NCBI RefSeq assembly: GCF_029542085.1
Contig: NZ_CP107036.1
Location: 992,001-1,056,000 of the forward strand
DNA length: 64,000 nucleotides
Direction of reading: 5' to 3'
From: Sphingobacterium sp. ML3W
GTDB taxonomy: Bacteria > Bacteroidota > Bacteroidia > Sphingobacteriales > Sphingobacteriaceae
Positions 1 to 8,696 of the stretch are shown piece by piece. A program made the position numbers and the translations under genes. The notes under the pieces were generated by a model that made no database searches, was not told the DNA's origin, and worked only from the letters and a program-made list of their open reading frames with translations. The number at the start of each line of letters is the position of its first letter. The first letter of the stretch is position 1.

Positions 1-30
1 GAGAAGAATGATTCTCACTGTTAAGAGCCT

Positions 31-67
31 GCTCATTCTATGAGCAATAGTGGAGCATATTGCTCCA
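31..67. repeat. Two adjacent perfect hairpins
   Basis: Bases 31-45 form a 6-bp stem with a 3-nt loop (GCTCAT-TCT-ATGAGC), and 51-67 form a 7-bp stem with a 3-nt loop (TGGAGCA-TAT-TGCTCCA). A weaker palindrome lies at 5-15. They sit downstream of the leftward gene at 131-388 and could belong to its 3' end, but there is no clear T-run in that direction. Function unknown. Confidence 0.4.
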
Positions 68-130
68 ACCCAATTATGTGCTTAGTTTCTATAGTCGTTA
101 CAGCGATCCATACGGCTACAAAATTGCAAT

Positions 131-388
131 TTATTCCTTCTTGGATTGGCGGGATTTGATTTCTTGGTTGATCTGTATATTATTCACATAGATCGGTATA
201 AATACACAAAATAAGGAAGCTGCAATACCTGAAAGAGCATATTTTTTTGTTTTAAATGAGAGGTAGACTAAAACCACGATAGCTATAAACATAACAATGC
301 CAAAAGATATCATAACTCCAATGGACTGTTTTTTCTTTTTGTTTAACTCCTCGCTGGTCAATTGGGATAAAACTTTATTCTCTGGCAT
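131..388 (-). CDS. Small two-helix membrane protein
   Basis: An 85-residue protein. A short polar N-terminus with a lysine cluster (about 18-21) precedes two hydrophobic segments, about residues 23-44 and 50-67, and a charged C-terminal tail. It resembles small Bacteroidetes membrane proteins that databases often label 'redox-active disulfide protein 2', but no CxxC motif is present, so that name would be misleading. It stands alone, with no obvious operon partner. Role unknown; the composition and clean start support a real gene. Confidence 0.6.
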   Translation of the reverse strand: MPENKVLSQLTSEELNKKKKQSIGVMISFGIVMFIAIVVLVYLSFKTKKYALSGIAASLFCVFIPIYVNNIQINQEIKSRQSKKE

Positions 389-484
389 GGTTCAATTGTG
401 TTAGGATTTATAAAAAAGAGTTATATAACTCTCTTGTTAGAAACAAATTTAAATAAATTTTTGACCCTGTAAAGTTATTTTTTG

Positions 485-628
485 ATGCAGCTAGTAAAGT
501 TAGATAAGGGCTGCTTTGAGAGAGGGAATCTTTGTTTTGACCAAAATCTAATGGTATATGTGATCGAAGGAGATGAAAAAGTAAAAAATTATCAAACGCT
601 TGGGCAATTTAGTTGTTCTTTTAATTAA
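485..628 (+). pseudogene. Remnant of an AraC-type regulator N-terminus
   Basis: A 47-codon open frame that looks like the N-terminal cupin part of Bacteroidetes AraC regulators: a KGCFERGN stretch, then FDQNLMVYVIEGDE, then a short tail ending in TAA. An intact regulator would need over 200 further residues including the helix-turn-helix, and none follow. I infer a truncated leftover. The call rests on resemblance recalled from the family, not on an alignment, and a chance open frame is possible. Confidence 0.35.
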
Positions 629-726
629 CTGGTCTTGGAGCCAAATGTTATGAATTTTTATTTAGGTATTCATAATAGCAATGGCCTAATAGGGAATAGT
701 ATCAATAACCATAAAAAAAGGAAGAA

Positions 727-1062
727 ATGAAATCAGCAAAATACATTGTGCTCAGTTTTCTCGAAAGCCTGAATAAAGAAGATTTTACGGCTGCATATGA
801 ATTATTGGATAGTGACATGGTCTTCGAGGGTGTGCTTGGGAGTAGGCATACTGCGGATCATTATATTGCGGATATGAAGAAAATGAAGTTTAAATACAAT
901 ATTAAAGAAGTAATGACAAATGGTAATCATGTGGCTATCTTCTATAACATTGATATGGGTGGAATGGAGATCTTTAGTGCAGGCTGGTATCAAGTAGAAA
1001 ATGAGCTGATCCTGAAAATAAAGGTTGTCTTTGATCCACGGCCACTTCTGAAAGATAAATAG
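727..1062 (+). CDS. NTF2-like (SnoaL-type) small protein
   Basis: A 111-residue protein with the pattern of the NTF2/SnoaL superfamily: an N-terminal helix with SFLESLNKEDF, a YELLDSDMVFEG strand region, then alternating strands and a GWYQVENELI segment near the end. Members are cone-shaped alpha+beta folds used either as small enzymes or as binding domains, so the fold does not fix a reaction. A purine-rich GGAAG lies just upstream of the ATG. It converges with the TonB receptor at 1103-3574. No catalytic residues can be assigned. Confidence 0.7.
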   Translation: MKSAKYIVLSFLESLNKEDFTAAYELLDSDMVFEGVLGSRHTADHYIADMKKMKFKYNIKEVMTNGNHVAIFYNIDMGGMEIFSAGWYQVENELILKIKVVFDPRPLLKDK

Positions 1063-1102
1063 CTTTACTCAGGAGTGTGTGGATCCAAATTTTTGAGTAA
1101 AG

Positions 1103-3574
1103 CTATTCGGCCCTTTGTTTGAGATCTTCGGCGGCACCTGTTTTACGTGACTGTCCTGTTTTGGTGGATCCAAAATTATAGCTATAGGACAACATCACAA
1201 CTCGGGGCTCTCTTCTAGTCTTAAAATTTTCTTTGTAATCATTGTAGACGGTCACCCCCTTTATAGTATTGCTGTTGAATATATCACTTACGGCGAGCTT
1301 CAGAGTGTTTTTGTCCTTAAATTTCTTTTGCAACCCGATATTGAGATACCAATAAGGGTCAATATGGGCGAAGGCGTATACCTCGGTAGCTTTATAATTG
1401 GCCGCTAATTCGGCAACGAAATTTTTACCCAATTTAAGCGTATGGATGCTATTCATATCGAAGGTGAAATTACCAATATTATTGATCTGTGTCCCTGAAA
1501 CGTTTCCTGTATATGAACCGTAATAAAAGTTCGCGCTGTTGTTTATATCCCACCAATTGGTCGGCTTGATCGGTAGAATGAGATTGAGGGAGTAATAGGA
1601 AGCTGATTTCAGGTTCTCTTCTGTCTGAACGGTGATGTTTTCTCCATTTTCGATTACGGGTTTTATGACAGTCGTAATATTGTTGCTTATTTTGCTATAA
1701 CTCAGGGTGGCTATATATCTACTTTTGAAACTATAGGTGAGTTCGTAATTTTGCGATGTTTGTGCATTTAGATCGGGGTTGCCAACGCGATATGTTGTCG
1801 CATTAATATAGTATTTAAAGGGGTTGAGTTGTTGATAATTGGGACGGTTGATGCGACGGCTGAGATTGACTTCGAGATTATGGTCTGTTGTGAAATCATA
1901 GGAAAAAATGGCACTTGGAAATAGCTGAGTGTATTGCCTTTTATTAATTTGTGCAGTGGTTAGCTGTGTTCCTGTAACATCGGTTTTTTCAACACGTAGA
2001 CCTAATACGGTTTTCAGCTTATTCCATTTTTTTGACACATTACCATAGGCTGCGTAGATGTGCTCCTGGTAGATGTAATGATTAGATTTATTGGTGTCCC
2101 GTACTGCCGGCGATGTACTATGATCGTAAAATTCAATATCGTTATCTGATTTAACGTAACTCGTTTTAACGCCAGTTTCCAGTTTGAGGTTTTTAGGGAA
2201 GATCTTAATCCAGTCGCTTTTTAGCGCATAAATATTCAAACCACCATCAGTTTTTCCTCTTAAGATATAGGGTATACCTATAGGTTCACCATCGTTGTTG
2301 CTGGTTTTGGTATCAAAACCTTGGTTTGATGTATTGACATAGCGAATGAAATCTATATCCGTGCTAAGTTCAGAACCAAGAGTATCCATGCTGTATTTAT
2401 GGTTGAGATTAACAGAGATATTTCTCAAGGTATTGTTCGTTTGACTTAACGTGGCGGTATGACTGAGTGGTTGATCGTTGGGGGCTAGGATAGCCGTTTT
2501 GCTATTCCCACGTGGTTTAAAGATATTACTTGTGAAGCTGACAGATGCACCCAACACGTTTTTGTCAGTTAGATTATAATCGAAGCCGATTTTACCATTA
2601 TGGTTGCGGGTATTGAATTTAAAGAAATTGTCCTGTAGGTATGTTTTCTCTAAATTGCCTTCCGTGTAAAACTTTCGATCGATCATAAGCTCGTTAAATG
2701 CTTCGCGATAAGCAAAATTATAATTGGCAAAGAGATTGAGCTTATTATTGCGATGGTTGATATTAAAACTGTTGTTATTTTTAACGTATCTACCTGCACC
2801 TAATGCTGTAGAAAAGCTTCCGTTGGTTCCCTTATTTGTTCCTTTTTTTAGTTTTATATTGATAATGGCAGTTCCGGCTGCGTCATATTTTGCAGATGGG
2901 TTGGTAATGAGTTCAATTTTGTCAATCGCAGATGCGGGGAGGCCGCGGAGGTAATTGGCTAGTTCATCGCCGGTAAGTGGTGAGTTTTTCCCATCAATCT
3001 GTATCAAAATATTGTTTTTTCCCCGCAGAATAACGTTGTCATTCCCATCTATTGTAACACCAGGTGCTTTTCCCAGTATTTCTAGCGCAGATCCACCCGT
3101 ATTTTGAAGGCTGCTTTCCACATTTAAGATCATTTTACCATCATGTCGTTCAATAAAAGGGCGTGATTTGTTGACGACGACGGTCTCCAGTCGTTGTTCG
3201 TTTATCCGAATTTCAGGTAGAGCTATGTCATGGTCCGTCACTTGAATGACCTCCGAATTGTAGAGGTCTGATTGACCCTGGCGAATTTTGAAGTAATAGG
3301 CTCCTTTGCTGAGGGCATTAAATCGGAACTCACCCTGTTGATTGGGAAATTCGGTCTTGATCAGCTTAGCCTCTGTATCGAAGAGGTTAATTTCCAACGG
3401 GGCAATTTCTGCAGTAACTATTTTTCCAGATAATATAAAATCGTTTTTCTGAACCTGTTGCGCCATGATCTTGGTTGTCGATATAGACAGTAACAGGGTT
3501 GTGAATGTGATCAAAATTGATCCTGCTATAGAATCGGTTAGCATGATCAAGTGGAGGTTTCGTTGAGTTCGCAT
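1103..3574 (-). CDS. TonB-dependent outer-membrane receptor, carboxypeptidase-regulatory type
   Basis: An 823-residue outer-membrane protein. An N-terminal hydrophobic segment ends in a signal-peptidase-like MAQQ site near residue 38; Met11 is an alternative start. A small beta-sandwich (about 45-125, carboxypeptidase-regulatory-like) follows, then a plug containing LEILGKAPGVTIDG and IELITNPSAKYDAAG, and a beta-barrel to the C-terminus. This matches the Bacteroidetes 'outer membrane beta-barrel' receptors that lack a SusD partner. The substrate cannot be read from sequence. It is a single gene; a pair of 10-bp direct repeats lies immediately upstream. Confidence 0.88.
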   Translation of the reverse strand: MRTQRNLHLIMLTDSIAGSILITFTTLLLSISTTKIMAQQVQKNDFILSGKIVTAEIAPLEINLFDTEAKLIKTEFPNQQGEFRFNALSKGAYYFKIRQGQSDLYNSEVIQVTDHDIALPEIRINEQRLETVVVNKSRPFIERHDGKMILNVESSLQNTGGSALEILGKAPGVTIDGNDNVILRGKNNILIQIDGKNSPLTGDELANYLRGLPASAIDKIELITNPSAKYDAAGTAIINIKLKKGTNKGTNGSFSTALGAGRYVKNNNSFNINHRNNKLNLFANYNFAYREAFNELMIDRKFYTEGNLEKTYLQDNFFKFNTRNHNGKIGFDYNLTDKNVLGASVSFTSNIFKPRGNSKTAILAPNDQPLSHTATLSQTNNTLRNISVNLNHKYSMDTLGSELSTDIDFIRYVNTSNQGFDTKTSNNDGEPIGIPYILRGKTDGGLNIYALKSDWIKIFPKNLKLETGVKTSYVKSDNDIEFYDHSTSPAVRDTNKSNHYIYQEHIYAAYGNVSKKWNKLKTVLGLRVEKTDVTGTQLTTAQINKRQYTQLFPSAIFSYDFTTDHNLEVNLSRRINRPNYQQLNPFKYYINATTYRVGNPDLNAQTSQNYELTYSFKSRYIATLSYSKISNNITTVIKPVIENGENITVQTEENLKSASYYSLNLILPIKPTNWWDINNSANFYYGSYTGNVSGTQINNIGNFTFDMNSIHTLKLGKNFVAELAANYKATEVYAFAHIDPYWYLNIGLQKKFKDKNTLKLAVSDIFNSNTIKGVTVYNDYKENFKTRREPRVVMLSYSYNFGSTKTGQSRKTGAAEDLKQRAE

Positions 3575-3593
3575 TTTTTATATTTCTATCACC

Positions 3594-3622
3594 GTTGTAT
3601 GTCTACTCCGTAGTTGTATGTC
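3594..3622. promoter_or_regulatory. Paired 10-bp direct repeats upstream of TonB receptor
   Basis: GTTGTATGTC occurs at 3594-3603 and again at 3613-3622, 19 bp start to start, 20 bp upstream of the receptor's ATG. Two copies roughly two helical turns apart suit a dimeric activator binding one DNA face. The regulator is unknown. The rest of 3575-4009 is AT-rich with no convincing gene. Confidence 0.4.
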
Positions 3623-4009
3623 GTATAAGCTTGTATTATGTTGCAGGATAATATGGTGTAAGTTTGTAGGCTTTGAGAAAATTGAGCTGATTTTTCTATC
3701 TTAATGATGCAGGAGTCCGTTGCGCATAAGGTGAAATGGAAGTTAATAGGAATAATGCTATGCTGATGATTGTCTCTGCCTCGTTATAATTTTTTGATGA
3801 AAATAATTACGATTCGTTGAGATTGACTTAAGATTCGTTTAATGTTGACCGAAAATAACTCGATATCTTTGATTCGGCAGTTGTTCATTTATTATTCAGG
3901 AGATTGAGCCTTTTCTTGCTAAAGATCTTTCTTTGGAAATTAATAGATTGGAACAGCAATTTGTGTTATTTCGGATAATAGGGTAGAAAGTGTTAAATAA
4001 TATCAGATA

Positions 4010-4417
4010 ATGGGTATAACGGAAATATTTGTCGTCATACTGTGCATTGGAATTGTCAGTTTAGTTGCCGGCATAATTTTGTTGTTGTTGTATTTTGCTC
4101 TTACACTTATAGGTACGAAGGATTAGTGGGAAAATTTTATTAAAAAGCTTTTTAACACGGCATATTATCTATTACAGATAGGTATGGTCATATTTATGCT
4201 GGCGCTAGCGGGCATGATCATCAGTATGACTATTGGCGGAACAGCAAAAGGCGAATATAAGTTGAGATTCGGTAGAACAGGAGGTGGCTATACAACGATT
4301 AGGTGGGCTACCAAACCCATACAATTTGCTTTTCAGACGGTTGGCTTTATAGGTTTTTCTATCTGGCTGATCTATTTTTCGATTAAACAGATTCGATTTA
4401 TTTCAAAGAAAAGATGA
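4010..4417 (+). pseudogene. Membrane protein gene apparently interrupted by an in-frame TAG
   Basis: A 38-codon open frame from about 4010 encodes a strongly hydrophobic helix and ends in TAG at 4124-4126. The same frame stays open for the next 19 codons with protein-like content (WENFIKKLFNTAYY) and runs into the ATG at 4184. From there 77 codons encode two more hydrophobic segments around a basic loop and end at 4417. Read through the TAG, the product would be about 135 residues with three hydrophobic segments. The alternatives are two separate small membrane proteins, or a 77-residue protein starting at 4184. The exact position of the first ATG may be off by one base. Confidence 0.4.
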
Positions 4418-4435
4418 TTTTTTAAGCATCCTTGA

Positions 4436-4657
4436 ATGAGACTTATTTTTATTATTATTGGTGGAATAGCTGGTATTTTGTTTTCTTTTTGGGATGCCAT
4501 GGTTAGTTATTCCGATACGGCTCCAATTGGCGATCAGTTTGGGTTAGCAATTATTTCATGGCCTTTCTTTTTAATCAAAACACTTATTTATCTGCTTATT
4601 GGATCACTTTCTGGTTGGTTGATCAGTTTGGTCTTTAGAAGAAAATTGCCACAATGA
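4436..4657 (+). CDS. Small two-helix membrane protein
   Basis: A 73-residue protein with an N-terminal hydrophobic segment (about 3-19), a polar stretch with SYSDTAPIGD, a second hydrophobic segment (about 38-66) and a basic RRK tail. It starts 18 bases after the preceding membrane gene on the same strand and may be co-transcribed with it. No family recognised. Confidence 0.55.
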   Translation: MRLIFIIIGGIAGILFSFWDAMVSYSDTAPIGDQFGLAIISWPFFLIKTLIYLLIGSLSGWLISLVFRRKLPQ

Positions 4658-4770
4658 GATTATACGGATAATGATGCGGTCATAGCGAATAATAAATATC
4701 TCCTAACAAATTTAAAATAATCTAATACACGACAAAAATCAACTGTATATTGGTGTAAAATTAATCTGGT

Positions 4771-5277
4771 ATGAAGTGGATGTTTTGCATATTGATTTTT
4801 GTGACAATGGAAACGAATGCGACGTTTGCCCAGACTTATTTAAGGAATGGAGTGTATGAATTAGCTGATATTATTTCATCAGATACCATTGGAAATGGAA
4901 GAGAGAAGATGCTAACCTTTGAAAAGAAAATCATCAGAAGAACACTTACTGTATCGAATGATACAATCTGCTATCAGATCGGAGAGAATACACAAACACC
5001 TGCGGCTAGTTTTGGAATACAAGCAGATTATTGTTTGAAACTTAAACCTCGCAATAATGGGTTCAGCGCGGAAAACAAGACTGTCAAATTGAAGCTAGTT
5101 ATCCTAGATGATGCGACTATTTCGATGGAGGTTTTAGCGGGAAAGGCCAACTACTTTTATAGTGGCGGTCAATATTTTAAACGTGTAATTGCAATTCCAC
5201 CTGAAAGAAGAACATTGACTTTTAAACGGGTATTAACGGCCGAAGATATTGAAAAGTTATGGGAACAGGAGCAATAA
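4771..5277 (+). CDS. Secreted protein of unknown function
   Basis: A 168-residue protein with an N-terminal hydrophobic signal and a likely cleavage after TFAQ (about residue 21). The mature part is beta-rich with alternating polar and hydrophobic residues and a single SGGQYFKR motif; the C-terminus carries a short acidic helix (AEDIEKLWEQ). No family recognised. Its last 19 bases overlap the start of the next gene in another frame, so translational coupling is likely. First gene of a co-directional run 4771-8050. Confidence 0.6.
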   Translation: MKWMFCILIFVTMETNATFAQTYLRNGVYELADIISSDTIGNGREKMLTFEKKIIRRTLTVSNDTICYQIGENTQTPAASFGIQADYCLKLKPRNNGFSAENKTVKLKLVILDDATISMEVLAGKANYFYSGGQYFKRVIAIPPERRTLTFKRVLTAEDIEKLWEQEQ

Positions 5278-5600
5278 AGGATAAGGTAGGAGTCAACATC
5301 CTCAAAGTCGCTCAGGTTATTGTAGGAGGGATCTATATCCTGTTTATTCTGCTTTATCTTGGCCTTATTGTACCTGAATACCTAGCCTGTATCAATTGTG
5401 ATAAAGAAGGTGCAATGGGAACTAATATTTGGGGTGATTCAGTGCAATGTTTTGGCGATAGTAAGGCCTTTGGTCAGGTTATGTTTGATGTGTCAACTAT
5501 GACTATCGTTGGGCTTTCTGTTGTATTAATTCTCCTATTTCTTTGGCGGAATTTGATATCCAGGGGTGAGTTTCGAATTAAAGATTCCAGTAAAAAATGA
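5259..5600 (+). CDS. Two-helix membrane protein
   Basis: A 113-residue protein with two long hydrophobic segments (about 12-38 and 73-95) separated by a loop with a Cys-x-x-Cys pair (CINC) and a third cysteine, so the loop could form a disulfide or bind a metal if it faces the periplasm. Its start lies inside the end of the preceding gene, and its stop overlaps the next start (ATGA), a sign of an operon. Function unknown. Confidence 0.6.
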   Translation: MGTGAIKDKVGVNILKVAQVIVGGIYILFILLYLGLIVPEYLACINCDKEGAMGTNIWGDSVQCFGDSKAFGQVMFDVSTMTIVGLSVVLILLFLWRNLISRGEFRIKDSSKK

Positions 5601-6820
5601 GTGCTATGAAAAAAGTCTTCATATTGATTTTAGCGGTTGGTACTTTATTGCAATCCTGTAATTATAAAGTACAAGATCATGTCAAAGAAAAGGTCGTTCC
5701 AGCAATGGAGGAAGCTATTATGCAAGTTGGTACCATAAAAAAGACAGGTGTCCCAATTCGTTCTTTTATTGGTAGAACAACCAACGATACTGTGGTGTCA
5801 AAGATGCACGAATGCTTGGGAGTAATGTTATCCAAAAAAGTATCGAAGGATAAGTATGCACTAGCGCAGTATTCCGCTGTCATCGATCATTGCCAGCACG
5901 GACAGTGCAAATTTGTGATAGAACGATTTCTACGCCATGATGTGAATGGTCAATCTGTGTTTTTGATTGTAGATGAGCTGGATGTGAGGGCAAACTATCC
6001 GGCGATCTGCTATGGTAAGTTCCAATTGGCAATAGAAGGTGACCGGGAAGAAAGCTATATCGTAGCGTTTTATAATAGTGATAGTGAGTTGATTACTCAA
6101 ATTAATCGGATATGGCGTATTGATCTGGAAAAGGAAAAGTTTGTGGAAATCAGCAAACCTAGAAATTTGATATTAACCAATCCCGACTATGTTGAATCAG
6201 AGGAAGATCCAGCATTTACATTCCCGTCGACAGGGAAAAAGGCTTTGGATTTTATAGTCGATCCTACTGTTTTTGAGATTCAATATGAAACAACTGGAGA
6301 CTTAAATGGGGATAGTCTATCTGATATTGTGATGGTTCGAAGAGATAAAACAGATAAAATGGCGATCAGATCAATCTTGGTACTGCTTCAGAATAAAGAC
6401 AAATCCTACCGTCTGCACAAAATTTCGAACCTCCTCATGCCGGTTGAATTTAATAAGGATGGATCAAAAATATATGGAACAGAGGATATTAATATCGTAA
6501 ATGGTGAGCTTCACCTTAATTTTTATGGACTTGCTGGTGTGCAGGGTAATATTTGGGGGCATTTTAAATATTTTGGGGATGATCTGATGTTGACTTATGT
6601 AGAGACTTATAATGTGGGTGCTGGCTCTTGGCAATCGCTCTACTATGATGTGGTAAAAGGAGAATTGACGGAGGAAATAACGGATACAACAAAGGAAGAC
6701 ATGCCTGCCAAAACTAAGACATTTAAGATGAAAAAGAAAAAATATCTATTTGAAAATAGCTCATTGGATGGGGTTATGGAAGCCGCTTATAAAATAGTCA
6801 ATTCAGAAGAGGCAGTATAA
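5597..6820 (+). CDS. Lipoprotein with an FG-GAP/VCBS-like repeat
   Basis: A 407-residue protein with a lipoprotein signal: basic MSAMKK, a hydrophobic stretch and a lipobox ending at Cys21 (LLQSC). Around residues 234-245 a GDLNGDSLSDIVMV segment matches the Asp-rich calcium-binding loop of FG-GAP/VCBS repeats, which are usually extracellular beta-propeller modules; only one clear copy is visible. The C-terminal third is lysine-rich. It overlaps the preceding gene by four bases. Probably anchored in the outer membrane or periplasm; function unknown. Confidence 0.65.
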   Translation: MSAMKKVFILILAVGTLLQSCNYKVQDHVKEKVVPAMEEAIMQVGTIKKTGVPIRSFIGRTTNDTVVSKMHECLGVMLSKKVSKDKYALAQYSAVIDHCQHGQCKFVIERFLRHDVNGQSVFLIVDELDVRANYPAICYGKFQLAIEGDREESYIVAFYNSDSELITQINRIWRIDLEKEKFVEISKPRNLILTNPDYVESEEDPAFTFPSTGKKALDFIVDPTVFEIQYETTGDLNGDSLSDIVMVRRDKTDKMAIRSILVLLQNKDKSYRLHKISNLLMPVEFNKDGSKIYGTEDINIVNGELHLNFYGLAGVQGNIWGHFKYFGDDLMLTYVETYNVGAGSWQSLYYDVVKGELTEEITDTTKEDMPAKTKTFKMKKKKYLFENSSLDGVMEAAYKIVNSEEAV

Positions 6821-6828
6821 CCGAAAAT

Positions 6829-7251
6829 ATGTATTCTAATATCTTAATGATTATGAACAATGAAAGCAATGTTAGTATGTGTCGAAATAAGGGGGGATGC
6901 GGTTTTAGAATAAAGAAAAGCATCGTCATTGTTTTGGCTGCAATTACTATCCTAACCTGCGGTTGGCTCATCCTAAGTCTGATGAACTCTTTGGATATTC
7001 CGTCCAATAAGAATGATCAGTTTGCAAGTGAGCAAAAGTGGCGGGTGGATCAACGGAGCGATATTGATTCCTGCGAAAAACAAATTATCAAAAATCAGAT
7101 AGATCTGAGACGCGCCAATGAAAGACAGATTTCGGGGCGGGCTTTTCAAACACAAATATTAGCTCTTTTGATAATTGTATTTCAATTGATATTGATTGTT
7201 TTCGTGGTATTGATACGCCGGAAGCCCTATTCTTTTCAAAAGACTTCCTAA
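6829..7251 (+). CDS. Two-helix membrane protein
   Basis: A 140-residue protein with a hydrophobic segment at about 31-52, a hydrophilic middle with helical, coiled-coil-like composition (about 60-105, rich in Gln, Arg, Asp), and a second hydrophobic segment (about 108-129) ending in RRK. Several in-frame methionines (1, 7, 9, 16) leave the start uncertain; Met9 is equally plausible. It sits 8 bases after the lipoprotein gene and 1 base before the next gene. Unknown function. Confidence 0.55.
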   Translation: MYSNILMIMNNESNVSMCRNKGGCGFRIKKSIVIVLAAITILTCGWLILSLMNSLDIPSNKNDQFASEQKWRVDQRSDIDSCEKQIIKNQIDLRRANERQISGRAFQTQILALLIIVFQLILIVFVVLIRRKPYSFQKTS

Positions 7252-7252
7252 T

Positions 7253-8050
7253 ATGAAATTATTGAAATTTATATTTGTGGTGGTAATACTATTGGCATGT
7301 ATTTTTTGCCTTATTTCATTTTTGAAGCCGATACCATATTCCAACAGTTGCGGTGAGGATAATCTATACCGATTTCGCATGGGAATCTATCAGATAGATA
7401 CAAATATTATTCAAGAAAAGGAACTGCAGAAACTTGGTGGGCTATTGTCCTTTGCTGGAATCCAGAAAATTAGGTGCCCTAATGAGATGGAGAGGCAGCG
7501 GGACAAAATGCTTGCACAAGCTCTTGATAGCACAAATAGGAGCTTAGAATGGAGACTGCTGAAAGACGATCTATGGATTAATAAAAATGGAGATATCGGA
7601 TTGAAGGAAATGGTTCCTGTTGGAAATGAAGGTATCATTTTTGTTGATAGTTATCTTACACGAATGGGCTTTAATACAGAAGAACCCTTGAATACGATTA
7701 TTGATACCAGTACGTTTCAAAAGCTAAACAGTGCATTTTACAAAGATAAAAAACATATTTATCGCTATTATGCAATGGCTTACGGTGGAAGCTTTTCTAC
7801 TTTTGAAGAAGCTGATCATGCAACTTTTGTGGCGCTTGGCGATTGTTATGCCAAGGATAAAAGGCATATCTATGAAAATCGCCATGGCATTTTAGATCAT
7901 GTAGACTATAAAACGTTTAAAGTCAAAAGTACGGTGTCCGGTTGTTTTGCCAAAGATAAAGATGGCTATTTGTCCTGGAGCGATCGGATTACTGAGGAGG
8001 ATCTCAATGATGAATATGTAAAACAGGCGATCAGCGAATTGGATAAATAA
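7253..8050 (+). CDS. DKNYY-family protein with N-terminal signal or anchor
   Basis: A 265-residue protein with an N-terminal hydrophobic segment (about 6-24). The C-terminal half carries the repeated pattern of the DKNYY family, where a lysine-aspartate-lysine step precedes an aromatic position: FYKDKKHIYRYY, CYAKDKRHIYEN and CFAKDKDGYLSW. The repeats alternate with 'F..(K/V)' strands and probably build a repetitive beta structure. The family is common in Bacteroidetes but has no assigned activity. It closes the run that starts at 4771. A second, longer protein with a similar segment is at 48079-49584. Confidence 0.7.
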   Translation: MKLLKFIFVVVILLACIFCLISFLKPIPYSNSCGEDNLYRFRMGIYQIDTNIIQEKELQKLGGLLSFAGIQKIRCPNEMERQRDKMLAQALDSTNRSLEWRLLKDDLWINKNGDIGLKEMVPVGNEGIIFVDSYLTRMGFNTEEPLNTIIDTSTFQKLNSAFYKDKKHIYRYYAMAYGGSFSTFEEADHATFVALGDCYAKDKRHIYENRHGILDHVDYKTFKVKSTVSGCFAKDKDGYLSWSDRITEEDLNDEYVKQAISELDK

Positions 8051-8232
8051 TGCGGCGGCTTAGTGAGGGATTCAAATTCTATCCGTTGGGTGTAGTTAAG
8101 GCCTTCTAAACCTTTATGATATCTAATATCAAGAATTTTAAGATTGGGCAATTTGATAGACCACTAAGTTATACACTTTTTCTTGGAAATGTTGTCTAGT
8201 ATGAGGGACAGGTGAGGGGATTTATAAAAAAG

Positions 8233-8305
8233 CAAACCAAACACTGAAGAATTCTTACAAAATACGGGATGTTGTAATATTTTAAGAAATCAAATGTTTG
8301 GTTTG
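8233..8305. repeat. 11-bp inverted repeat with 51-nt spacer beside the left att-like site
   Basis: CAAACCAAACA at 8233-8243 pairs perfectly with TGTTTGGTTTG at 8295-8305. The right arm runs into the region resembling the mnmE 3' end. It could be a long-loop transcription end for 7253-8050 or part of the integration site. The rest of 8051-8327 shows no convincing gene. Confidence 0.35.
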
Positions 8306-8327
8306 TTTTATCTTGTTCTTTTTATTG

Positions 8328-8345
8328 TATTTATTTTCCGATACA
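8328..8345. repeat. Left copy of the mnmE 3'-end direct repeat (att-like)
   Basis: These 18 bases are identical to 14367-14384, which cover the last codons and stop of mnmE. Without gaps, 8302-8348 matches 14341-14387 at 39 of 47 positions. Read on the minus strand it still spells the MnmE C-terminal FCIGK and a stop, but no mnmE body is attached. The copy lies 6,039 bp from the intact gene end, the pattern left by site-specific insertion at the mnmE 3' end. Bases 8346-8696 beyond it are AT-rich with no gene seen. Confidence 0.7.
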
Positions 8346-8696
8346 AAAAGTGAATAATCTTGACTGTCAGTAGTTTAATTCACCACGAGGGGTAAATAGA
8401 GTTTTAATTTTTTCCAACTATTAATAACTATAACGAAGTTACAAATATTCTGAAAACAAACCAATTATAATAGAAAAATAAATAATTCACCTTCTCAACT
8501 GTACCTTAAAATTTGTATCAAAAATTTTAGGGACAAATAAATACCAAAATGACGAAATATTTGTTAAGATGTATCGAATATTTCCCCTAAAAATCTTGTG
8601 CTATTTTTTTAATATCTTGCGTTAAATAGAATTTTTAATTCTTTTGGAAAATTTTTTGAAATCGTTATCATACGCTATTTGCCAATACCAGAGTTC

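Noticed and set aside
7966..8151. Leftward open frame with a leucine-rich start (LPNLKILDIRYHKGL)
   Set aside because: It lies largely antisense to the DKNYY gene, begins only at TTG with a stop just upstream, and has no partner sequence; at most a remnant.
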